Source: Propionibacteriaceae bacterium (GTDB taxonomy: Bacteria > Actinomycetota > Actinomycetes > Propionibacteriales > Propionibacteriaceae). Taken from it: DNA of 12,921 nucleotides. The DNA lies in assembly GCA_020438595.1 (NCBI GenBank), contig JAGQUI010000032.1, forward strand, positions 1 to 12,921, in the 5' to 3' direction. The notes beneath the pieces were generated by a model. The model made no database searches. It saw nothing but the letters and a program-made list of their open reading frames with translations, and was not told where the DNA came from. Below are positions 7,385 to 12,921 of the stretch, in pieces. The position numbers were made by a program, and so were the translations under genes. How positions within the stretch are numbered: the stretch's first letter is position 1; every line of letters begins with the position of its first letter.

Positions 7385-7909
7385 CTATTCCTCGATCTCC
7401 CCGGTGACCACGGGCGGGTCGGACGGGCCCTCCGGGTCGGCCACGGTCTCGCCCTCCACCACCGTGCCGTTCGCGTAGGGCGAGCGCACGGAGTTGATGT
7501 CGAAGCCGCTGCGCGCGGCCTGCCGGGCGGCCACCAGCCCGATCGCCCGACGGGCCGCGGGCCGCGTCCAGGGCAGCAGGCAGATGAGGCCGACGATGTC
7601 GGTCAGGAAGCCGGGCAGGATCAGCAGCAGCCCGCCGACCAGCACGAGCGCGGCGTCGGCGAGCTGGCCGGACGGCATCTTCCCGGTGGTGTAGGCGTCC
7701 ACCAGGGCACGCCAGGCCTTGTTGCCCTCCCGGTGCATCAGCCAGGCGCCGAGGACCGCCCCGGCGATCAGGATCGCCAGCGTCCACGGGATTCCGATCC
7801 GGATGCCGACGAAGGTGAGCAACCAGACCTCGGCGACCGAGACCAGGATGAAGACAGCGACCAGCACCGGCACCAGCCAGGCGCGCCGCGCCGGAGCGGT
7901 GCCCGTCAC
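7385..7909 (-). CDS. fxsA: FxsA family cytoplasmic membrane protein
   Basis: A 174-aa membrane protein with three hydrophobic stretches (about 11-32, 40-58 and 86-113). It carries the FxsA hallmark GGLLLILPGFLTD (92-104) followed by LLPWTR, then a polar acidic cytoplasmic tail. E. coli FxsA (SuzA) affects exclusion of phage T7 by the F plasmid when overproduced; its normal role is not known, so no function is claimed here. The frame is open 20 codons further upstream to 7969, but GTG 7909 is preferred because it forms a GTGA overlap with the ppm1 stop, and the extra residues are Pro/Gly-rich readthrough inside ppm1. It is the last gene of the lnt-ppm1-fxsA operon and is convergent with rbpA. 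Confidence 0.9.
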   Translation of the reverse strand: MTGTAPARRAWLVPVLVAVFILVSVAEVWLLTFVGIRIGIPWTLAILIAGAVLGAWLMHREGNKAWRALVDAYTTGKMPSGQLADAALVLVGGLLLILPGFLTDIVGLICLLPWTRPAARRAIGLVAARQAARSGFDINSVRSPYANGTVVEGETVADPEGPSDPPVVTGEIEE

Positions 7910-8673
7910 GAGGCGCCCTTCCGGGCGAACAGGCCCCGGACCTGGCCGGCCCGGTAGGCCAGGCCCCACCGGGTGGTCAGCAGCATCGCCTCGGCCACGA
8001 TCCTCCCGCTCATCTTGGAGTCGCCGAGTTCACGCTCGACGAACTCGATCGGCACCTCGGCGATGGTGAAGCCCGAGCGGATCGCACGCCGCACCATCTC
8101 CACCTGGAAGCCGTAGCCGGCAGCCTCGATGCCGTCCAGCCCCATGCCCTCCAGCGTGGTCGCGCGCCATGCCACGAGGCCGCCGGTGGCGTCCTTCACC
8201 GGCAGGCCGAGCATCAGTTGCGTCCACAGGTTCCCGCCGCGGGAGAGCAGTTCGCGGTGCAGCGGCCAGCCCTTCGTGGAGCCACCCCTGACATAGCGGG
8301 AGCCCTTCACCGCGTCCGCCGTCCGGAGCCGCTCGAGGATCGCCGGCAGGTACTCGGGCTGGTGCGAGCCGTCGGCGTCGTGTTCGACGAGCACCTGGTA
8401 GCCCTCGGCGAGGCCCCAGTGGAAGCCGGCGATGTAGGCGGCGCCCAGGCCCTCCTTGCCCTTGCGGTGCAGCACGTGGAGGTGGTCGTCCGCGGCGGCG
8501 AGGCCGTCGGCGATCGCGCCGGTGCCGTCGGGCGAGTTGTCGTCGGCGACCAGGATGTGGGCCTCCGGCACGGCGGCGCGGATCCGGGCGGTGATCGGTC
8601 CGAGGTTCTCCGACTCGTTGTAGGTGGGGATGATGACGAGCACCCGATCAAGCGGGGCTGTCGAGTCGGTCAT
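7906..8673 (-). CDS. ppm1: Polyprenol monophosphomannose synthase (GT2 family, Dpm1-like)
   Basis: A 255-aa GT-A glycosyltransferase expected to move mannose from GDP-mannose to polyprenyl phosphate at the inner membrane face. The product serves as donor for protein O-mannosylation and lipoglycan synthesis. Visible motifs are the start LVIIPTYNESENL (12-24), ADDNSPDGT (43-51), and DADGSH (99-104) for metal and sugar-nucleotide binding, followed by KGSRYVRGG and the C-terminal EVPIEFVERELGDSKMSG. It has no C-terminal membrane segments, so it is the short Dpm1-type enzyme. The residue before DAD is His (EHDADG), where mycobacterial relatives as I recall have Met. Its ATG overlaps the lnt stop (ATGA). 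In mycobacteria Lnt and this activity are fused as one Ppm1 protein, and in corynebacteria they are adjacent genes, so the pairing supports the call. Confidence 0.93.
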   Translation of the reverse strand: MTDSTAPLDRVLVIIPTYNESENLGPITARIRAAVPEAHILVADDNSPDGTGAIADGLAAADDHLHVLHRKGKEGLGAAYIAGFHWGLAEGYQVLVEHDADGSHQPEYLPAILERLRTADAVKGSRYVRGGSTKGWPLHRELLSRGGNLWTQLMLGLPVKDATGGLVAWRATTLEGMGLDGIEAAGYGFQVEMVRRAIRSGFTIAEVPIEFVERELGDSKMSGRIVAEAMLLTTRWGLAYRAGQVRGLFARKGAS

Positions 8674-10223
8674 TCGCTTCTCCCGTTCCGGATTCGGTCG
8701 GCGTCCATTCTGCCGTATCGCAGGGAGGCCACGAGGCCGAGAGCGGCAAGGATCGTGATCGCCAGTTCCAGCGGCGAGGCCAGCCAGGTCGCCGGCGTGA
8801 GCCCGGACCGCTCCGGCAGCGTGACCACCCCGGACGCGCCGACGTGGTCGGGCGCGGTGAAGGCGACCGACCCGTCCGCGTTGATCAGGCCGCTGACCCC
8901 GCTGGTGGTGACCACCAGCACCTCCCGGCGCAGCTCCATCGCGCGCGCCCTCGTGATCGCGAACTGCTGCTCGATCTGCCCGGTGCCCTGGTACATCGCG
9001 TTGCTGGACTGCACCACCACCACCTGGCCGCCGTGGCGCACGGTGTCGTAGCCGAAGTCGTCGTAGACGAGGTCGTAGCAGACCATCACGCCGACAATGA
9101 GGTCCCGTCCATCAGGCAGGGTGACCGGGAGGGCGCCCGGCTCGTCGCCGGCGATCGACTGCGGGCCGACGAACGCGAGCTCGGGGATCAGCGGCAGCAG
9201 CAGCGAGCGCAGCGGCACCCACTCGCCGAACGGGACGATGCCGCGCTTGAGGTAGCGGGCGGTCTCGCCGAGGTCCGGGTCCCACCACAGCGACGCGGTC
9301 TGGCGCTCGTCCACGCCGGGACCGTCCAGGATCACCCCGAAAAACATCGGGACACCCAGCACTGCGGACATGGCCCTGACCATGGCGCCGGTCTGCGGAT
9401 CGGCGTAGGGGTCCATGTCGGTGGTGTTCTCCGGCAGCACCACGAAGTCGGGCTCCGGCAGCTCGCCGGCGTCGATCTTCTCGCGCAGCTTCGTGGCCTC
9501 GGTGAGGTGGTTGCGGGTCGTGGTGCGGGCCTCACCGATGCCGTACACGCCACCGCCGGGAGCGCCGCCCTGCACCCAGCCGACCTCCACCTGGCCGGTC
9601 TGCGCGCCGACCGGGACGAGCGTGCCGCCGGCGGCGAGCAGGGCCAACGCGGCGAGGGTTGCGGCCGAGACGATCAGGCGGCGCCGCGAGAACCCGCTGA
9701 GCAGCCAGGCGATCCCCTGCCCGGCCAGCGCGGTGAGGAAGCTGAGTCCGGCCACCCCAACCAACGGCAGCACCCAGGCGAGCGGCGAGTCGACCATCGC
9801 GTAGCCCAGCCGCATCCAGCCGAAGCCGTCGAACGGGAACCGCGAGTACGTGAACTCGATGCCGGTCCAGCAGCCGGCGGCCAGTAGCGGCCACCAGCGG
9901 GTCCGGGTCGCGACCTTCAGCAGCGCGCCGAGGAGGGCGTAGAAGAGGGCCTCGACCAGCACCAGCCCGAGCATGGCCTGGACGAAGATGACCTGCATCC
10001 ACCCGATGCCGAGCAGCAGGAACCCGGTTCCCCAGGCGAGGCCGAGGCCGGCGGCCCCGCGGACCCGGCGGGCGGCGAGGACGACGAGGGTCAGGCCGGC
10101 GACGCCGACGGGCACGAGCGGCCACCACCCGTACGGCTGGAAGCCCAGCGCGGTCGCCACCCCGGTGAGGATCGCGATCGCCGCCCGCAGGCTCCAGTGC
10201 CGTGCGGCGAGCCAATCGACCAC
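8670..10223 (-). CDS. lnt: Apolipoprotein N-acyltransferase Lnt
   Basis: An integral membrane enzyme that adds a third acyl chain to the N-terminal cysteine of lipoproteins, using phospholipid as donor. The 517-aa chain has multiple N-terminal hydrophobic segments (about residues 12-200), a nitrilase-like extracytoplasmic domain, and a final membrane segment (about 482-502). The catalytic triad is complete: E265 in VVLPENTTD, K326 in RYLKRGIVPFGEW, and C382 in VMVCYDLVYDD. The SNAMYQGTGQIEQQFAITRARAME segment is also typical. The GTG start is preceded by AAGGGAGG (plus-strand 10227-10234), only 3 nt away, which is a short spacing. It is the first gene of the lnt-ppm1-fxsA operon. Its upstream region holds tandem and inverted repeats and diverges from the exonuclease gene. 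Confidence 0.94.
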   Translation of the reverse strand: MVDWLAARHWSLRAAIAILTGVATALGFQPYGWWPLVPVGVAGLTLVVLAARRVRGAAGLGLAWGTGFLLLGIGWMQVIFVQAMLGLVLVEALFYALLGALLKVATRTRWWPLLAAGCWTGIEFTYSRFPFDGFGWMRLGYAMVDSPLAWVLPLVGVAGLSFLTALAGQGIAWLLSGFSRRRLIVSAATLAALALLAAGGTLVPVGAQTGQVEVGWVQGGAPGGGVYGIGEARTTTRNHLTEATKLREKIDAGELPEPDFVVLPENTTDMDPYADPQTGAMVRAMSAVLGVPMFFGVILDGPGVDERQTASLWWDPDLGETARYLKRGIVPFGEWVPLRSLLLPLIPELAFVGPQSIAGDEPGALPVTLPDGRDLIVGVMVCYDLVYDDFGYDTVRHGGQVVVVQSSNAMYQGTGQIEQQFAITRARAMELRREVLVVTTSGVSGLINADGSVAFTAPDHVGASGVVTLPERSGLTPATWLASPLELAITILAALGLVASLRYGRMDADRIRNGRSE

Positions 10224-10247
10224 GGGCCTCCCTTCGACAGCCCGCCC

Positions 10248-10253
10248 AGCTTA
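10248..10253 (-). promoter_or_regulatory. Putative -10 element of the lnt operon
   Basis: TAAGCT on the minus strand fits TANNNT and would start a transcript about 20 nt before the lnt GTG, just ahead of the AAGGGAGG ribosome site. No consensus -35 is present at 17-18 nt; that position falls inside the 23-bp tandem repeat, so an activator may replace it. This is a prediction from pattern only. Confidence 0.3.
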
Positions 10254-10299
10254 GCCAGCCCCGTCCGTCCCGCTTGGCCAGCCCCGTCCGTCCCGCTTG
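10254..10299. repeat. Two perfect tandem copies of a 23-bp repeat
   Basis: The two copies (10254-10276 and 10277-10299) are identical, each beginning GCCAGCCCCG and ending CCCGCTTG. The unit starts again with GGCCG.CCC after 10299 but then diverges. The array lies directly upstream of the putative -10 of lnt and covers the -35 region. It could be a pair of regulator sites or a recent slippage duplication. Confidence 0.85.
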
Positions 10300-10317
10300 G
10301 CCGCCCCGCCTCCCCCG

Positions 10318-10385
10318 GCTTCGCTACCGCTACTCAAGGACGCTACCCAAGTACGGGTAGCGAGCCGAAGTACGGGTAGCGAAGC
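10318..10385. repeat. Nested inverted repeat with tandem 19-bp periodicity (REP-like)
   Basis: Outer arms GCTTCGCTACC (10318-10328) and GGTAGCGAAGC (10375-10385) are perfect 11-bp complements. C-rich and G-rich flanks extend the pairing imperfectly outwards to about 20 positions. Inside, CGCTACCC (10341-10348) pairs with GGGTAGCG (10355-10362) around the 6-nt loop AAGTAC. The 15-mer AAGTACGGGTAGCGA occurs twice, at 10349-10363 and 10368-10382, a 19-bp period. A further partial arm CGCTACTC lies at 10328-10335. Several alternative hairpins are therefore possible. The element sits between the divergent lnt and exonuclease genes, ending 26 bp before the latter's start. Confidence 0.85.
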
Positions 10386-10399
10386 GGGGGGTGGTGCGG

Positions 10400-10405
10400 C
10401 AGCAT
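10400..10405 (+). promoter_or_regulatory. Possible -10 element of the exonuclease gene (leaderless start)
   Basis: CAGCAT lies exactly 6 nt before ATG 10412, the same spacing seen at the regulator and phosphodiesterase starts in this window. It is a weak match to TANNNT (five of its positions are unconstrained or agree). If real, the nested inverted repeat would overlap the -35 region. Confidence 0.25.
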
Positions 10406-10411
10406 GGGGCG

Positions 10412-11320
10412 ATGGCCGAGCCACGACTGATGCTGTTCGACACCGCGTCGCTGTACTTCCGCGCCTTCCACGGGCTGCCGTCCAGCCTGCGGGCGCCGGA
10501 CGGACGGCCGGTGAACGCGGTTCGCGGTCTGCTCGACTTCATCGCCCGCTTCGTCACCGACTACTCCCCCACCCGGGTGGCCTGCTGCTGGGACGACGCC
10601 TGGCGTCCGGCCTGGCGGGTGGCGCTGTTGCCGTCCTACAAGGCGCACCGGGTGGACCACGACGAGGTGGAGCAGGTGCCTGAGGAGCTCGTCGCCCAGG
10701 TGCCCCTGATCCGGGACGTGCTCGCCGCGTTGGGGCTGCCGGTGGTCGGTGCCGCCGACTGCGAGGCCGACGACGTGATCGGGACGCTGGCGGCCCGCTC
10801 CGCCATCCCCGTCGACGTGGTCACCGGCGACCGGGACCTGTTCCAGCTGGTCGACGACGCGCGCGGCGTCCGGGTGCTCTACTGCGGACGCGGCGTCGCC
10901 AACCACGACCGGGTGGACGCGGCCTGGCTGCGGGCGAAGTACGGCATCGACGGCGCCGGCTACGTCGACTTCGCGGTGCTGCGCGGCGACCCGTCCGACG
11001 GGCTGCCCGGCGTCGCGGGGATCGGCGAGAAGACCGCGGCGAAACTGGTCACCGAGCACGGCGACCTCGACGGCATCATGGCCGCCGCGACCTCGGGGGC
11101 GCTGCCCGCGACCACGACCGCGAAGCTGGCGGCCGCCGTCGAGTACCTCGGTCCGGCCCGCGAGGTGGTCGCCGTCCGGACGGACGCACCGGTGCCCGAC
11201 GTCGACCTCACCCTGCCGGGCGCACCCGCCGACCCCGAGCGGTTCGCCGAACTGGCCGCCGAACTCGGGCTGGGCGGCTCGGCGGAGCGCATCGCGAAGG
11301 CGCTCGCCAACGGAGAGTGA
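10412..11320 (+). CDS. Stand-alone 5'-3' exonuclease / flap endonuclease domain protein
   Basis: A 302-aa protein related to the N-terminal 5'-nuclease domain of DNA polymerase I, without a polymerase domain. Visible motifs are MLFDTASLYFRAFHG (metal-binding D10), the helical-arch SYKAHR (75-80), DCEADDVIGTLA (E118, D120, D121), VVTGDRDLFQLV (D140, D142), and the helix-hairpin-helix region GDPSDGLPGVAGIGEKTAA (D193, D196). All expected acidic metal ligands appear present, so it should be active on flaps or 5' ends in repair or Okazaki-fragment processing. ATG 10412 is chosen over an in-frame GTG at 10391 because the domain starts there; no strong ribosome site is seen. It is divergent from lnt. 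Many actinobacteria carry such a gene alongside polA. Confidence 0.92.
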   Translation: MAEPRLMLFDTASLYFRAFHGLPSSLRAPDGRPVNAVRGLLDFIARFVTDYSPTRVACCWDDAWRPAWRVALLPSYKAHRVDHDEVEQVPEELVAQVPLIRDVLAALGLPVVGAADCEADDVIGTLAARSAIPVDVVTGDRDLFQLVDDARGVRVLYCGRGVANHDRVDAAWLRAKYGIDGAGYVDFAVLRGDPSDGLPGVAGIGEKTAAKLVTEHGDLDGIMAAATSGALPATTTAKLAAAVEYLGPAREVVAVRTDAPVPDVDLTLPGAPADPERFAELAAELGLGGSAERIAKALANGE

Positions 11321-11411
11321 CTTCACCTCCTGAGTTCAGGCGGCAGATTCACTGTGTGTGTCCGGCTGACCCTTCGTGGCGCCCGATCGTTCATCACGGG
11401 CCGGGTGAGGT
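11321..11411. other. Convergent intergenic gap with small inverted repeats
   Basis: Ninety-one bases separate the exonuclease stop from the metW stop. CCTGAGTTCAGG (11329-11340) is a 5-bp stem with a 2-nt loop, and GCCCG (11381-11385) can pair with CGGGC (11397-11401) over 11 nt. These may help end transcription from both sides, but no T-tract follows either, so a terminator is not claimed with confidence. Confidence 0.25.
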
Positions 11412-12014
11412 TCAGCCGCCGTTGGTGTGCAGGACGTAGACCGCGGAACCGCCCACGATGTTGTACAGCCGGTCGCCGGTGCGCAGCGGCACACCCGCCG
11501 GGCTGAGCACGATCCGCTCGGCGATCTTGAGCCCGAGGCTCTCGAAGAGCTCCTCCAGTTCGACCAGTGTGGTGTGGCGCAGGTTGGGGGTGTCGTACCA
11601 GGCGTGCGGGATCTCCCGCGACATCGGCATCCGGCCGCGGAACAGGCGCAGGCGGTGCCGCCAGTAGCCGAAGTTGGGCACCGAGACGATCAGCCGCTCA
11701 CCGATACGTCCCATCTGGTTCAGCACGTCGACAGGGCGGTGCAGGGTCTGCACGGTGCGGGACAGCACCACCACGTCGTAGGAGTGGTCGGCGAACTCGT
11801 CGAGCTGGGCGTCGAGGTCGAGCTCGATCACGGGGACGCCGGCGGAGATCGCGGCCAGCACCGAGTCGGGGTCGATCTCCACGCCGGTGCCGCGGCAGCC
11901 CGCGCTGGCGATCAGGGACGCCAGCAGCTCGCCGGAGCCGCAGCCGAGGTCGAGCACGCGGCTGCCGTCGGGGATCAGGCCGGCCACCAGGGCGAGGTCG
12001 GGACGCAGCTTCAT
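11412..12014 (-). CDS. metW: Methionine biosynthesis protein MetW
   Basis: A 200-aa class I methyltransferase-fold protein. The SAM-binding motif I LDLGCGSGE (21-29) is followed by the acidic GVEID (44-48), then YDVVVLSRTVQTLHRP, VSVPNFGYWRHRLRL and EIPHAWYDTPNLRHTT, all hallmarks of MetW. MetW is known to work with MetX in homoserine acylation in proteobacteria such as Pseudomonas and Leptospira-type pathways; no methyl acceptor has been settled. The frame is open 69 codons further upstream, but ATG 12014 is chosen because the domain begins at MKLRPDLALVAGLIPDGSRV and the ATGA overlap with the metX stop couples the two genes. The upstream extension is readthrough within metX. It is last in the metX-metW unit. 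Confidence 0.95.
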   Translation of the reverse strand: MKLRPDLALVAGLIPDGSRVLDLGCGSGELLASLIASAGCRGTGVEIDPDSVLAAISAGVPVIELDLDAQLDEFADHSYDVVVLSRTVQTLHRPVDVLNQMGRIGERLIVSVPNFGYWRHRLRLFRGRMPMSREIPHAWYDTPNLRHTTLVELEELFESLGLKIAERIVLSPAGVPLRTGDRLYNIVGGSAVYVLHTNGG

Positions 12015-12921
12015 GCACGCACCTCCGCCAGGGCCCGGTCGAAGTACGCCCGCAGGGTGGCGTGGTACGGCTCGACCGGCAGCAGGAAGGAGTCGTGGCC
12101 CCAGGTCGAGGGGATCTCGCGGAACGTGACCGGCTGGCCGGCCCGTTCGAGCTTGCGGACGATCCGCCGCGAGTGGTCGGTGCCGAACCGCCAGTCGGTG
12201 GCGAAGGAGAGCACCAGCCACTTCACCGGGTCGGCGGTCACCGCGGTGAGCGCGTCCGGGTCCGCGAACGGGTCGAAGTAGTCCATCACGCGGGTCAGGT
12301 ACAGGTAGCTGAGCGCGTCGAACCGCTCCAGGAACGCCTGGCCCTGGTGGTCGAGGTAGCTCTCCACGGCGAAGTCGATGCCGAAGCCGGGGTGCTGCCG
12401 GTCGGGGTGGGGCTGGCGGCCGAACTTCTCGGTGAGCGCGTCCTCGGAGAGGTAGGTGATGTGGGCCATCATCCGCGCGATGGCCAGGCCGGTGTCCGGG
12501 TTCACCCGGGCCGCCGCGTACGCGCCGTCCGCGAAGTTGCGGTCGGTCATGATCGCCCGGCGGGCCACGGCCGAGAAGCCGATGTTCTGCGCGGTGAGCC
12601 GGCTGGACGCGGCGATCACCAGCGCGTTGGCGACCTCGTCAGGGTGGTCGAGCGCCCACTGCAGCACCTGCATGCCGCCGAGCGAGCCACCGAGCGCGGC
12701 GAGCAACCGGGTGACGCCCAGGTGCTTGGTGAGCGCCCGGTGCACGGCGACCAGGTCGCGCATCATCAGCAGCGGGAACCCCAGCCCGTAGGCCTCGCCG
12801 GTCGCCGGATTGGTCGAGGACGGCCCGGTGCTGCCCTGGCAGCCGCCGATCAGGTTCGCCGAGATGACGAAGAACCGGTTGGTGTCCAGGGGCCGACCGG
12901 GGCCGATCAGGTTGTCCCACC
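12011..12921 (-). CDS. metX: Homoserine O-acyltransferase MetX (5' end beyond the window)
   Basis: An alpha/beta-hydrolase-fold enzyme that acylates L-homoserine (acetyl-CoA in most actinobacteria) at the first committed step of methionine synthesis. The 302 residues visible begin at WDNLIGPGRPLDTNRFF, so roughly the first 70 are outside the window. The signature LIGGCQGSTGPSS is present. The nucleophile elbow GGSLGGMQ has its Ser codon at 12683-12685, the acid Asp in SFATDWRFG is at 12194-12196, and the His in WGHDSFLLP is at 12095-12097, so the triad is intact. An internal Met-Met at 12761-12766 could be mistaken for a start, but homology continues upstream of it to the window edge. It overlaps metW by ATGA. 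Whether acetyl or succinyl is transferred cannot be decided here; the MetW partner leaves both open. Confidence 0.96.
   Translation of the reverse strand, partial: WDNLIGPGRPLDTNRFFVISANLIGGCQGSTGPSSTNPATGEAYGLGFPLLMMRDLVAVHRALTKHLGVTRLLAALGGSLGGMQVLQWALDHPDEVANALVIAASSRLTAQNIGFSAVARRAIMTDRNFADGAYAAARVNPDTGLAIARMMAHITYLSEDALTEKFGRQPHPDRQHPGFGIDFAVESYLDHQGQAFLERFDALSYLYLTRVMDYFDPFADPDALTAVTADPVKWLVLSFATDWRFGTDHSRRIVRKLERAGQPVTFREIPSTWGHDSFLLPVEPYHATLRAYFDRALAEVRA

Noticed and set aside
8844..9887. 347-residue plus-strand frame opposite lnt
   Set aside because: Composition is His/Gln/Arg/Gly-rich and motif-free; lnt on the other strand has its full catalytic triad.
10254..10385. CRISPR array
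   Set aside because: Repeats are directly tandem or overlapping hairpins with no unique spacers, and no cas gene is nearby.
10318..10385. Simple intrinsic terminator
   Set aside because: It lies between two divergent genes, upstream of both starts, has no T-tract, and has multiple alternative arms rather than one stem.
11427..12281. 284-residue plus-strand frame opposite metW and metX
   Set aside because: No motif, and it is antisense to two well-recognised coupled genes.

Overview
The window is uniformly GC-rich (roughly 70% by eye), with strong G/C third-position bias, GTG starts, many 4-base start/stop overlaps and several starts that look leaderless. The marker genes are actinobacterial: RbpA, an apolipoprotein N-acyltransferase next to a polyprenol-phosphate-mannose synthase, and a stand-alone 5'-3' exonuclease. 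I infer a high-GC actinomycete, perhaps of the Micrococcales; genus cannot be read from this. Nothing looks like a phage, insertion sequence, CRISPR array or recent island, and I see no rRNA or tRNA gene.

Left part (1-3976). A secreted protein resembling only the N-terminal part of vanadium-haloperoxidase/PAP2-like proteins (minus strand) is divergent from a 969-aa LAL-type LuxR regulator (plus strand). This is the most accessory-looking part. The regulator's 3' end overlaps the convergent pyridoxal kinase gene by 41 bp.

Middle (3936-7381). pdxY (minus) and a glycerophosphodiester phosphodiesterase gene (plus) diverge from a 62-bp gap, and both probably start leaderless at GTG codons. The phosphodiesterase gene is coupled through ATGA to a UMF1-type MFS transporter. 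rbpA follows with its own promoter.

Envelope operon (10223 down to 7385, minus). lnt, ppm1 and fxsA are joined by ATGA and GTGA overlaps. They cover lipoprotein N-acylation, polyprenol-phosphate-mannose supply for mannosylated envelope molecules, and a small membrane protein of unknown role. fxsA ends 3 bp from the convergent rbpA.

Intergenic repeats (10224-10411). Between lnt and the divergent 5'-3' exonuclease gene lie two perfect 23-bp tandem repeats and a nested inverted repeat of about 68 bp built from CGCTACC/GGTAGCG arms. This is the most unusual non-coding structure in the window.

Right end (11412-12921, minus). metX (its start lies beyond the window) and metW overlap by ATGA and form a homoserine acylation/methionine biosynthesis unit.

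Most of the window is ordinary housekeeping content. I did not find a convincing undescribed multi-gene system. The best leads are the repeat-bearing lnt/exonuclease gap, the haloperoxidase-like protein that lacks its catalytic half, and the phosphodiesterase-transporter pair.
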